Assembly (NCBI GenBank): GCA_048465415.1
Contig: DBFWLO010000023.1
Coordinates: 62,001-126,000, forward strand
Source of the DNA: Scatosoma sp048465415
Lineage (GTDB): Bacteria; Bacillota; Clostridia; Christensenellales; Borkfalkiaceae
Length of the DNA stretch: 64,000 bases
Direction: 5' to 3'
Each line of letters opens with the position of its first letter. Position 1 is the stretch's first letter. A program made the position numbers and the translations under genes. The notes under the pieces are model-generated. The model ran no database searches, had not been told where the DNA came from, and worked only from the letters and a program-made list of their open reading frames with translations. Positions 7,822-15,024 of this stretch are shown piece after piece.

Positions 7822-9750
7822 ATGAAATACGGTTTTGTCAAGGTCGCGGCGGCGAGTCCCGAGCTCAAAGTCGCAAACGTGAAATTCAACACGCTGAAAA
7901 TCGAGGAAGAGATCGCAAAGCAGACGAAGGAAGGCACGGAAGTGCTCGTTTTTCCCGAACTCTGTCTTTGCGGCTATACCTGCGGCGATTTACTGTTGCA
8001 GCCCCTTCTCGTCGAGCGCTGTAAAACGGCTTTAAAGGAGATCGCCGATTTTACGCGCGGGATCGCCATGCTCGTTTTCGTGGGCCTGCCGGTGAAAAAG
8101 GACGGCAAATTATATAACTGCGCGGCGGCGGTCTGCGGCGGCCGGGTGCTCGGAATCGTGCCCAAAACGCATTTGCCCAATTACGCGGAATTTTACGAGC
8201 GCCGTTATTTCGTGCCCGCGCCCGGGGAAAACGACGTTCCCTTCCTGCTCTGGACGGGGGAAGAGGGCGCGGAATATACAAAGTTCGGGCCCTTTCAGCT
8301 CTTTGCGGACGAAAATCATTCCGACGTGAAGGTGGCCTGCGAGATCTGCGAGGACCTTTGGCGAGGATATGCGCCCTCCACCGGTCACGCCGCGGCGGGC
8401 GCGACGATCGTCGTCAACCTTTCCGCCTCCGACGAGACGATCGAAAAGGACGCATATCGCAGAACTTTGATCAAAGCCCAGTCGGGCAAATGCGTCTGCG
8501 GATACGTATATGCCGACGCGGGCGTGGGAGAATCCACGACGGATATGGTCTTTGCCGGCCATAACATTATCGCCGAGAACGCCGCCGTGCTCACGGAGAA
8601 CAAACCTTTTTCGGGCGAAACGGCGACGGCGGAAATCGACGTTTCCTATCTCGCGGCGGAACGCGCAAAGCTCACTACTTTCGAGGCTGCGGAAAATATC
8701 GACGGCTATACGGTGACTTTCGCGCGCTTTGTCGGCGAAGGGGAATTGAGCCTCCGTAAAATACTTCGCGCTCCGTTCGTACCCGAAGATCCTTCCCGCG
8801 CGGAACTGATCTTGTCCATTCAGGCGCAGGCGCTCGCGGGGAGATTGAAACATACCTTGGCTCAGACGGCGGTCATCGGTATTTCGGGCGGACTCGATTC
8901 GTCTTTGGCGCTTTTAGTGACGGCTCGCGCCTTTGAATTGTTGGGCAAAGACAAAAAAGAGATTCTCGCCGTAACCATGCCCGGATTCGGCACCACGGGA
9001 AAGACTTTTGAAAATTCGTTGAATCTCATCGAAAGCGTCGGCGCGAGCGGACGCACGATCGATATTACCGAAAGCGTGCTCAAACATTTCGAGGACATCG
9101 GCCACGATAAAGCAACGCTCGACGTCACCTATGAAAACGCGCAGGCGCGCATGCGCACGATGATTCTCATGGATCTCGCCAACAAAACGGGCGGGCTCGT
9201 GATCGGGACGGGCGATCTGAGCGAGCTGGCGCTCGGCTGGTGTACGTATAACGGCGATCACATGTCCATGTATGCGGTCAACGCTTCCGTCCCTAAAACG
9301 CTGGTCAGGTATCTGGTGCGCTCGGAGGGCGGGCGAATGGGCGGAAACGTGAAAAAAGCGCTCGACGCCATACTAGCCACCGAGATCTCGCCCGAGCTTC
9401 TGCCGCCCGATCGGGAAGGGAAAATCGTTCAGAAAACCGAGGATCTGGTCGGACCTTACGAATTGCACGATTTCTTTTTATACCGTATCGTGCGCTGCGG
9501 AGACGAGCCTAAAAAGGTTTACTATCTCGCGAAGTACGCGTTCCGGGGCGTTTATGATCATATGACGATCTTAAAATGGCTGAAAAGTTTCTACCGGAGA
9601 TTTTTTTCTCAGCAGTTCAAACGTTCTTGCGTTCCCGACGGAGTGAAGATCGGTTCGCTTTCTCTTTCTCCTCGTTCGGACTGGCGCATGCCTTCGGACG
9701 CTTCGGCGGCGCTTTGGCTGGAAGAATTGGAAACGCTCGACGAAAAATAA
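7822..9750 (+). CDS. nadE: Glutamine-dependent NAD+ synthetase
   Basis: Makes NAD+ from deamido-NAD+ and ATP, with ammonia from glutamine channelled between two domains. The N-terminal ~300 residues are a nitrilase-type glutaminase with the Glu-Lys-Cys triad visible: E46 in FPELCLCGY, K115 in VPKTHLPNY and C176 before EDLW. The C-terminal synthetase has the SGGLDS ATP-binding P-loop at 355-360. At 642 residues the two-domain architecture is complete. AGAGG precedes the ATG. It sits as an insertion between recA and rny and ends with a strong terminator. Confidence 0.96.
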   Translation: MKYGFVKVAAASPELKVANVKFNTLKIEEEIAKQTKEGTEVLVFPELCLCGYTCGDLLLQPLLVERCKTALKEIADFTRGIAMLVFVGLPVKKDGKLYNCAAAVCGGRVLGIVPKTHLPNYAEFYERRYFVPAPGENDVPFLLWTGEEGAEYTKFGPFQLFADENHSDVKVACEICEDLWRGYAPSTGHAAAGATIVVNLSASDETIEKDAYRRTLIKAQSGKCVCGYVYADAGVGESTTDMVFAGHNIIAENAAVLTENKPFSGETATAEIDVSYLAAERAKLTTFEAAENIDGYTVTFARFVGEGELSLRKILRAPFVPEDPSRAELILSIQAQALAGRLKHTLAQTAVIGISGGLDSSLALLVTARAFELLGKDKKEILAVTMPGFGTTGKTFENSLNLIESVGASGRTIDITESVLKHFEDIGHDKATLDVTYENAQARMRTMILMDLANKTGGLVIGTGDLSELALGWCTYNGDHMSMYAVNASVPKTLVRYLVRSEGGRMGGNVKKALDAILATEISPELLPPDREGKIVQKTEDLVGPYELHDFFLYRIVRCGDEPKKVYYLAKYAFRGVYDHMTILKWLKSFYRRFFSQQFKRSCVPDGVKIGSLSLSPRSDWRMPSDASAALWLEELETLDEK

Positions 9751-9771
9751 AAATTTATCGATAAAAACGGG

Positions 9772-9802
9772 TACGGAAGGGGTAAAACCCTTCCGTATTT
9801 TT
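9772..9802 (+). terminator. Intrinsic terminator after nadE
   Basis: A 10-bp perfect stem (TACGGAAGGG / CCCTTCCGTA) with a 6-base loop is followed by TTTTT. It closes the upstream operon before the rny promoter. Confidence 0.9.
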
Positions 9803-9861
9803 ATAAATTCGGAAAAGTACAAATAATTTCATAAAGACGGGAACAATTTTAACCCAAACAA

Positions 9862-9890
9862 TTGACTTTTAAACGAATTTATTGTAAAAT
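9862..9890 (+). promoter_or_regulatory. Sigma-A promoter for rny
   Basis: TTGACT (9862-9867), 17-base spacer, TAAAAT (9885-9890). The predicted RNA begins near 9897, giving a ~97-base leader. The TTG inside this -35 is in frame with rny but cannot be the start, because it lies upstream of the transcript. Confidence 0.85.
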
Positions 9891-9993
9891 AGGAACAGAC
9901 GGCAAAATAATAACGGACGATCGCGGGATCGGCCGTAAATTATTCGTTTATCGATATATTTTTCATTCAATTTTAAATACAGGAGGCACAAAA

Positions 9994-11616
9994 ATGAACG
10001 GTGTAAATTTGAGCGTCCTGTTTCTCTCCGTACAAACGGGTGTTTTTATCGGCACTCTCATTGCGGCGGCAGTTGTAATGGCCGCGGTGGGCGCTTTTGT
10101 AGGTTATACAATCTATAAGAAAAATACGGAAAAGAAAGTCGGCGAAGCGGGCGAACGAGTCCGTAAGATCATCGGCGACGCGGAAACGGAAGCAAATGAG
10201 ATCAGAGCGGAAGCGCAGGCGGAAAGCAAGCGTGCTCTGAAAGAAGCGCTTCTCGAAGCGAAGGAACAGGATTTAAAATTAAGAAACGATTTCGAGCGTG
10301 AGACCAAAGAAAAGAAAGCGGAAATTCAGAGAATGGAACAGCGTATCACTCAGAAAGAGGACGCGCTGGACAAGAAAACCGAGGCTTTGGAACAACAGAA
10401 GAACAACCTCTTAAAACAGGAAGCCGAAATCCAGAAATTGCAGGAAAAGATCAGTTCGCAGCACGAACTGATGGTGCAGGAGCTCGAAAAAGTCGCGCAG
10501 CTTACCCGCGAGGAAGCCAAACGTCTTTTGACGGAGGAAATTCTCGACGCCACCCGCCACGACGTGGCCGTGCAGGTGCGCAACATGGAACAGCAGGCGA
10601 AAGACGAGGCGGAAATCAACGCCAAAAAGATCATTGCGCTCGCGATCCAGAAGACCGCCGCGGACCAGGCTTCGGAAATCACCGTTTCCGTCGTGCCTCT
10701 TCCCAACGACGATATGAAAGCGCGAATCATCGGCCGCGAGGGCAGAAATATCCGCGCGCTCGAAAACGCGACGGGCATCGAACTCATCATCGACGATACG
10801 CCCGAAGTGGTCATTTTGTCCGGCTTCGATCCCGTACGCAGGGAGATCGCCAAAATTTCTTTGGAACGATTGATCACCGACGGACGGATCCACCCGGCAA
10901 GAATCGAAGAGACGGTGGAAAAGGTCGCGAAAGACATCGATTCGCAGATCAAGGAAGCGGGCGAAGCGGCGGTGTTTGAGCAAGGCATTTTCGGGCTTCA
11001 CCCCGAACTCGTGAAGCTGATCGGCCGCCTGAAATACAGGACAAGCTACGGTCAGAACGTATACAAGCATTCTATGGAAGTGGCGACGCTGGCCGGACAG
11101 ATGGCTGCCGAGCTCGGACTCGACGTCAACTTTGCCAAACGCGCGGGACTTCTGCACGACATCGGCAAGGCGGTGGATCAGGAACAGGAAGGCACGCATA
11201 TCCAGATCGGCGCGGATCTGGCCAAGAAGTACAAAGAAAACGCCAATATCGTCAACGCCATCATGGCGCATCACGGCGACGTGGAGCCCAAGACGATCGA
11301 AGCGGTGCTCATTCAGGCGGCGGACGCTATCTCCGGCGCTCGTCCCGGCGCGAGGAGGGAGACGGGCACCAATTACGTCAAGAGACTGGAAAAACTTGAA
11401 GAGATCGCGTCGAGCTTCACGGGAGTCGATAAGAGTTATGCGATTCAGGCGGGCAGAGAAATCCGCGTCATCGTCAAGCCCGAACAGGTGGACGACGCGC
11501 AGGCGCTTTTCCTCGCGAAGGACATCGCTAAAAAGATCGAGACCGAACTCGAATATCCCGGCCAGATCAAAGTCAACGTTATCCGCGAATTCCGCAGCGT
11601 AGAGTACGCGAAATAA
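9994..11616 (+). CDS. rny: Ribonuclease Y
   Basis: Membrane-tethered endoribonuclease that starts bulk mRNA decay in Firmicutes. The start is the ATG at 9994, with AGGAGG 7 bases upstream, giving 540 residues (B. subtilis Rny is 520). Domains in order: an N-terminal transmembrane helix (about residues 8-38), a long charged coiled coil (about 45-200), a KH RNA-binding domain with IIGREGRNIRALE, and an HD domain with H388-D389 in LLHDIGKAVD. A longer reading frame extends 44 codons upstream but begins inside the promoter. Confidence 0.97.
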   Translation: MNGVNLSVLFLSVQTGVFIGTLIAAAVVMAAVGAFVGYTIYKKNTEKKVGEAGERVRKIIGDAETEANEIRAEAQAESKRALKEALLEAKEQDLKLRNDFERETKEKKAEIQRMEQRITQKEDALDKKTEALEQQKNNLLKQEAEIQKLQEKISSQHELMVQELEKVAQLTREEAKRLLTEEILDATRHDVAVQVRNMEQQAKDEAEINAKKIIALAIQKTAADQASEITVSVVPLPNDDMKARIIGREGRNIRALENATGIELIIDDTPEVVILSGFDPVRREIAKISLERLITDGRIHPARIEETVEKVAKDIDSQIKEAGEAAVFEQGIFGLHPELVKLIGRLKYRTSYGQNVYKHSMEVATLAGQMAAELGLDVNFAKRAGLLHDIGKAVDQEQEGTHIQIGADLAKKYKENANIVNAIMAHHGDVEPKTIEAVLIQAADAISGARPGARRETGTNYVKRLEKLEEIASSFTGVDKSYAIQAGREIRVIVKPEQVDDAQALFLAKDIAKKIETELEYPGQIKVNVIREFRSVEYAK

Positions 11617-11626
11617 TGTATAAGAA

Positions 11627-11678
11627 AAACTCCCTTTTCGGAAACCGTAAGAGACGGCAAACGAAAGGGGAGTTTCTT
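11627..11678. terminator. Bidirectional terminator between rny and GGDEF gene
   Basis: Arms 11627-11640 and 11662-11675 form a 14-bp stem with one G-T type mismatch; a smaller CCGT/ACGG hairpin nests inside. A-rich and T-rich flanks allow it to serve both converging genes. Confidence 0.75.
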
Positions 11679-11686
11679 TATATAAG

Positions 11687-12853
11687 TCAATTTTTAGCGG
11701 AAAGTTTGATCGTTTCTTTGTTCTCGTACATATTTTTATCGGCGGAGATGAACGCCTTTTCGAGGGTGGTTTCTTTCAGCGCCTGCCCTTCGAGATAGGC
11801 ATAGCCCGCCGCCACGGTGATAAGTGCGGGCACGTATTGCTGCCGCTCGCTCAGACGCTTTTTGAGCTGTTCCAGCTTTTCATGGACGTACGTTTCGGAA
11901 CGATCGATAAAAACGACAAAAAACTCGTCTCCGCCCATGCGGAAAAGATAGCGTTCCTCTTCGACAAACACAGTCCGCATCACGTCCGCTACTCCTTTTA
12001 AGATCTCGTCGCCCGCATGATGGCCGAAGCGATCGTTGACCGACTTGAAATCGTTGATATCCAGCACGACGCAGCAAATACTTTCGTGATTTTCGAGAGC
12101 GCGTTCAAGCTCGTTGATCCGTTCTATGTAACAGGCGCGGTTGAAAAGTCCCGTCAGAGGATCGGTGTAAGCGATTTTATGAAAAGCCTTTTCCCGTTGC
12201 AGTTGTTCGTATTGTTCGTAAATTTTTTTCGTTTTGACGATAGATTGGATAAACACGGCATAGGAAACGAGAACGACGAGCCCGAAGAGCGCGTAGGCGG
12301 GCGCGTACTCGATCCGTTCGATCAAAGGTTTAGGATAAGCCGCAGTGAAAATGAGAACTATATAGATCAGGAACGAGGAGAGCATCATTCCCGTCCAGCC
12401 CGCTTTTTCCACTCTTAAAAGTTCGGTATATTTTTTAAAATAGTTGCGTCCGAAAAAGATAATAGCCGCATACAGCAAAAAACTGACGAAGGGGGCAAGG
12501 TAAACGCCGACCGTTCCCGTAAGGACGCCGACGTAGCGGCTCAAAAAACCGATGATCAGGGAGACGGTGTCCACGAAACAGAAGGTAAGAAAAAAGCGGC
12601 TGTCCTTGCACTCGGAAAATATCCAAAAAAGAATAAGGCTGGGCAGCGTCATACACAGCGCCGCGGAAATGGACGCGGGCACGTTCAGATAATAGGCGGC
12701 GACGAAATATGCCGCAACGATAACCACGCAGCCCGTATAAATAATGATTTTATTGCGCAGAATCGGATTTTTCCAAGAGATCATTTGCGTAAAAATAATC
12801 AGATTCGCGACGACGATCAAAAGATCGTTTATGATAGGCATTAATTTTTCCAT
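11687..12853 (-). CDS. Membrane diguanylate cyclase (GGDEF)
   Basis: Likely synthesises cyclic di-GMP from two GTP. Of 388 residues, the first ~210 form about seven hydrophobic helices resembling a 7TM sensor. A short coiled linker then leads to the GGDEF domain. The catalytic motif is intact (GGDEF at 307-311, preceded by RM), as is the upstream DPLTGLFNR start of the domain. The RxxD inhibitory I-site expected just before the motif is not present (residues are E and R). GGGAG precedes the ATG. The ligand of the membrane sensor is unknown, and no EAL or PilZ partner lies in the window. Confidence 0.9.
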   Translation of the reverse strand: MEKLMPIINDLLIVVANLIIFTQMISWKNPILRNKIIIYTGCVVIVAAYFVAAYYLNVPASISAALCMTLPSLILFWIFSECKDSRFFLTFCFVDTVSLIIGFLSRYVGVLTGTVGVYLAPFVSFLLYAAIIFFGRNYFKKYTELLRVEKAGWTGMMLSSFLIYIVLIFTAAYPKPLIERIEYAPAYALFGLVVLVSYAVFIQSIVKTKKIYEQYEQLQREKAFHKIAYTDPLTGLFNRACYIERINELERALENHESICCVVLDINDFKSVNDRFGHHAGDEILKGVADVMRTVFVEEERYLFRMGGDEFFVVFIDRSETYVHEKLEQLKKRLSERQQYVPALITVAAGYAYLEGQALKETTLEKAFISADKNMYENKETIKLSAKN

Positions 12854-12892
12854 TTTTTCTCCCGTAGAAACGTTCGGAAACTTTACTCATTT

Positions 12893-12921
12893 ATTATAGC
12901 ATAAAGTTTTGTTTTTGTAAA
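12893..12921 (-). promoter_or_regulatory. Promoter of the GGDEF gene
   Basis: Read on the minus strand: TTTACA (12921-12916), 17-base spacer, TGC-extended TATAAT (12898-12893), 40 bases before the ATG. Confidence 0.8.
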
Positions 12922-13032
12922 ATTTTTTAAGCGGATAATACGGGAAAAGGTTGTCGTTTTCAGGCATAAGAAAACCAAAAAGAGCTCGGGGAAAATTTTT
13001 TAGGGAATTTTCAAAAAATACCCTTTTTCGAC

Positions 13033-13061
13033 TTGACAATGCCCGTGTTTTTAACTATAAT
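13033..13061 (+). promoter_or_regulatory. Consensus promoter for tRNA-Thr
   Basis: TTGACA (13033-13038), 17-base spacer, TATAAT (13056-13061), a perfect sigma-A consensus. The predicted start is near 13068, giving a ~60-base 5' leader before the mature tRNA. Confidence 0.9.
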
Positions 13062-13078
13062 AGCGTAGTAACTTATAT

Positions 13079-13102
13079 GCGATGCGTCAGGCGATGCATC
13101 AG
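13079..13102 (+). repeat. 12-bp tandem repeat in tRNA precursor leader
   Basis: GCGATGCGTCAG is followed at once by GCGATGCATCAG, two copies with one difference. It lies between the promoter and the mature tRNA 5' end. No function can be assigned from sequence. Confidence 0.6.
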
Positions 13103-13128
13103 CGTTAAAAACATTAAAAATTCTTTAT

Positions 13129-13204
<76 letters not shown>

Positions 13205-13206
13205 TT

Positions 13207-13233
13207 AAAACCACAAGATCTTGTGGTTTTTTT
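13207..13233 (+). terminator. Terminator of tRNA-Thr
   Basis: The self-complementary arms AAAACCACAAGA/TCTTGTGGTTTT are followed by extra Ts, three bases after the tRNA CCA end. Confidence 0.9.
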
Positions 13234-13316
13234 CTATATTTCCGGCACTCTGCAGCGGGGAAAAATTCGGGCTCGCGGCACGTGGACGAAGACGGCATAA
13301 AAGTTTTTTCCGGAAG

Positions 13317-13345
13317 TTGACAGACGGCGGGAAATATGTTATAAT
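13317..13345 (+). promoter_or_regulatory. Consensus promoter for citrate synthase
   Basis: TTGACA (13317-13322), 17-base spacer, TATAAT (13340-13345). A ~128-base 5' leader follows, in which no known riboswitch was recognised. AGGAG lies before the ATG. Confidence 0.88.
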
Positions 13346-13479
13346 AAAAAATAATATCGACGCAAGAGAGTCGGAATCGGACTCGGGAGGTTTGGCTATT
13401 ATCCGGCATTTATAACGTATAAAAATTCAATCCGTCCGTTTTTTCCAGGCGGCGGAGCAGCATAAAAGGAGACAAAGAC

Positions 13480-14844
13480 ATGAAGAACGACTATTCGGAA
13501 ATCACCCCTTACATAAGAGAATTGGCTCGGTTGTCCACTCGTAATAACGGCATCGTTCCCGATATGTATACAGAGCATAAAGTCAACAGGGGCCTTCGCG
13601 ATCTGGACGGAAACGGCGTCGTGACCGGCCTTACCGAGATCTCTTATATCAAAGCCAAAGAACGTGCGGCGGACGGTACGGAGCTTCCGTGCAAAGGGGA
13701 GCTTTTTTATCGGGGCATAAACGTGCGCGAGCTCGTAAAGGGCTTTTTGGAGGATGGGCGGCTGGGCTTTGAAGAGACGGTATATCTGCTTCTTTTTTCC
13801 GAGCTTCCCACGGCTTCGCAGCTCGCCGAATTTCGTCAGACGCTGGCCGAGTATCGCAGTCTGCCTACCTCCTTCGTGCGCGATATGATTCTCAAAGCGC
13901 CCGGTAAGGATATGATGAATATTCTCTCCCGCAGCGTTCTGGCGCTTTACGCCTACGACGAAAATCCCGATGATGTTTCCATTCCCAACGTACTTCGCCA
14001 GTGTTTGCAGCTGATCGCCGTGTTTCCCATGCTCTCCGTTTACAGCTACCAGTCCTTTCAGCATTATCATCTGGGCAAGAGCCTGTTTATTCACCTCCCG
14101 AAACCGGAACTCTCGACGGCGGAGTCTCTCTTGCAGATTTTACGGGAAAACGGCGAATATACTCCTTTGGAGGCGAAGATACTCGACCTCGCTTTGGTGC
14201 TTCACGCCGAACACGGCGGCGGAAACAACTCGACGTTTACCGTTCACGTGGTGACTTCGTCGGGTACGGACACGTATTCGGCGGTCGCGGCGGCGCTCGG
14301 CTCGCTGAAAGGCCCCCGGCACGGCGGCGCCAACGTCAAAGTGGTGCGTATGTTCGACGATATGATGCAGAATGTGGACGTAGAGGACGAAGGCGCGATC
14401 AAGGACTATCTCGTAAAATTGCTCGACGGGCAGGCGTTCGACCGCAGCGGGCTGATCTACGGCATGGGACACGCGGTATACTCGCTGTCCGATCCGAGAG
14501 CGGACATTCTCATGAAATGCGCGAAAGATCTCTCCGTCGAAAAGGGGACCGAGCGAGAATACGCTTTATACGAAACGGTCGCCCGGCTCGCTCCGGAAAT
14601 TATTTCGGAAAAACGGAAGATCTATAAAGGCGTCAGCCCCAACGTCGATTTTTACTCGGGCCTCGTCTACCGCATGCTGGAATTGCCTTACGAACTGTTC
14701 ACGCCCATTTTCGCCGTGTCGAGAATCGCCGGTTGGAGCGCGCATCGTATCGAAGAGATACAGAACGCGGGCAAAATCATTCGTCCCGCTTATATAAACG
14801 TCAAGCCCAAGAGAGAATACGTCTCTCTCCAAGAGAGGATCTGA
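13480..14844 (+). CDS. gltA: Citrate synthase
   Basis: Condenses oxaloacetate and acetyl-CoA to citrate, the entry of the oxidative TCA arm and of glutamate synthesis. The 454 residues show the citrate synthase blocks HAEHGGGNNSTF (from 242), GMGHAVY (H331) and VDFYSG (D390). The His and Asp correspond by family analogy to the oxaloacetate-binding and catalytic residues. It is monocistronic between a consensus promoter and a terminator. No aconitase or isocitrate dehydrogenase is adjacent. A 2-methylcitrate synthase role is less likely, since no prp genes are nearby. Confidence 0.93.
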   Translation: MKNDYSEITPYIRELARLSTRNNGIVPDMYTEHKVNRGLRDLDGNGVVTGLTEISYIKAKERAADGTELPCKGELFYRGINVRELVKGFLEDGRLGFEETVYLLLFSELPTASQLAEFRQTLAEYRSLPTSFVRDMILKAPGKDMMNILSRSVLALYAYDENPDDVSIPNVLRQCLQLIAVFPMLSVYSYQSFQHYHLGKSLFIHLPKPELSTAESLLQILRENGEYTPLEAKILDLALVLHAEHGGGNNSTFTVHVVTSSGTDTYSAVAAALGSLKGPRHGGANVKVVRMFDDMMQNVDVEDEGAIKDYLVKLLDGQAFDRSGLIYGMGHAVYSLSDPRADILMKCAKDLSVEKGTEREYALYETVARLAPEIISEKRKIYKGVSPNVDFYSGLVYRMLELPYELFTPIFAVSRIAGWSAHRIEEIQNAGKIIRPAYINVKPKREYVSLQERI

Positions 14845-14872
14845 CGTTCGTTCTCGGCGTTTGGAGAGACAG

Positions 14873-14905
14873 AAAAAGGAGATACCGAAGCGTATCTCCT
14901 TTTTT
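14873..14905 (+). terminator. Terminator after citrate synthase
   Basis: The stem AAAAAGGAGATAC / GTATCTCCTTTTT with a 6-base loop ends in a T-run. Confidence 0.9.
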
Positions 14906-14918
14906 ATCGCTCCTTAGA

Positions 14919-14947
14919 TTGACTTACGGAGAAAATTCGTGTATAAT
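14919..14947 (+). promoter_or_regulatory. Promoter of hybrid histidine kinase
   Basis: TTGACT (14919-14924), 17-base spacer, TATAAT (14942-14947), about 78 bases before the kinase start. Confidence 0.88.
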
Positions 14948-15024
14948 AAAAATAATTATAAAGAAAGGACCTTTTTAAAACCGTTTGTCGGCAGAACAAA
15001 TACGGCGCCGGGAGATACAACGTT

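Noticed and set aside
9862..9993. A 44-codon N-terminal extension of RNase Y
   Set aside because: It begins inside the -35 box. The ATG at 9994 has an ideal AGGAGG and is followed at once by the membrane anchor.
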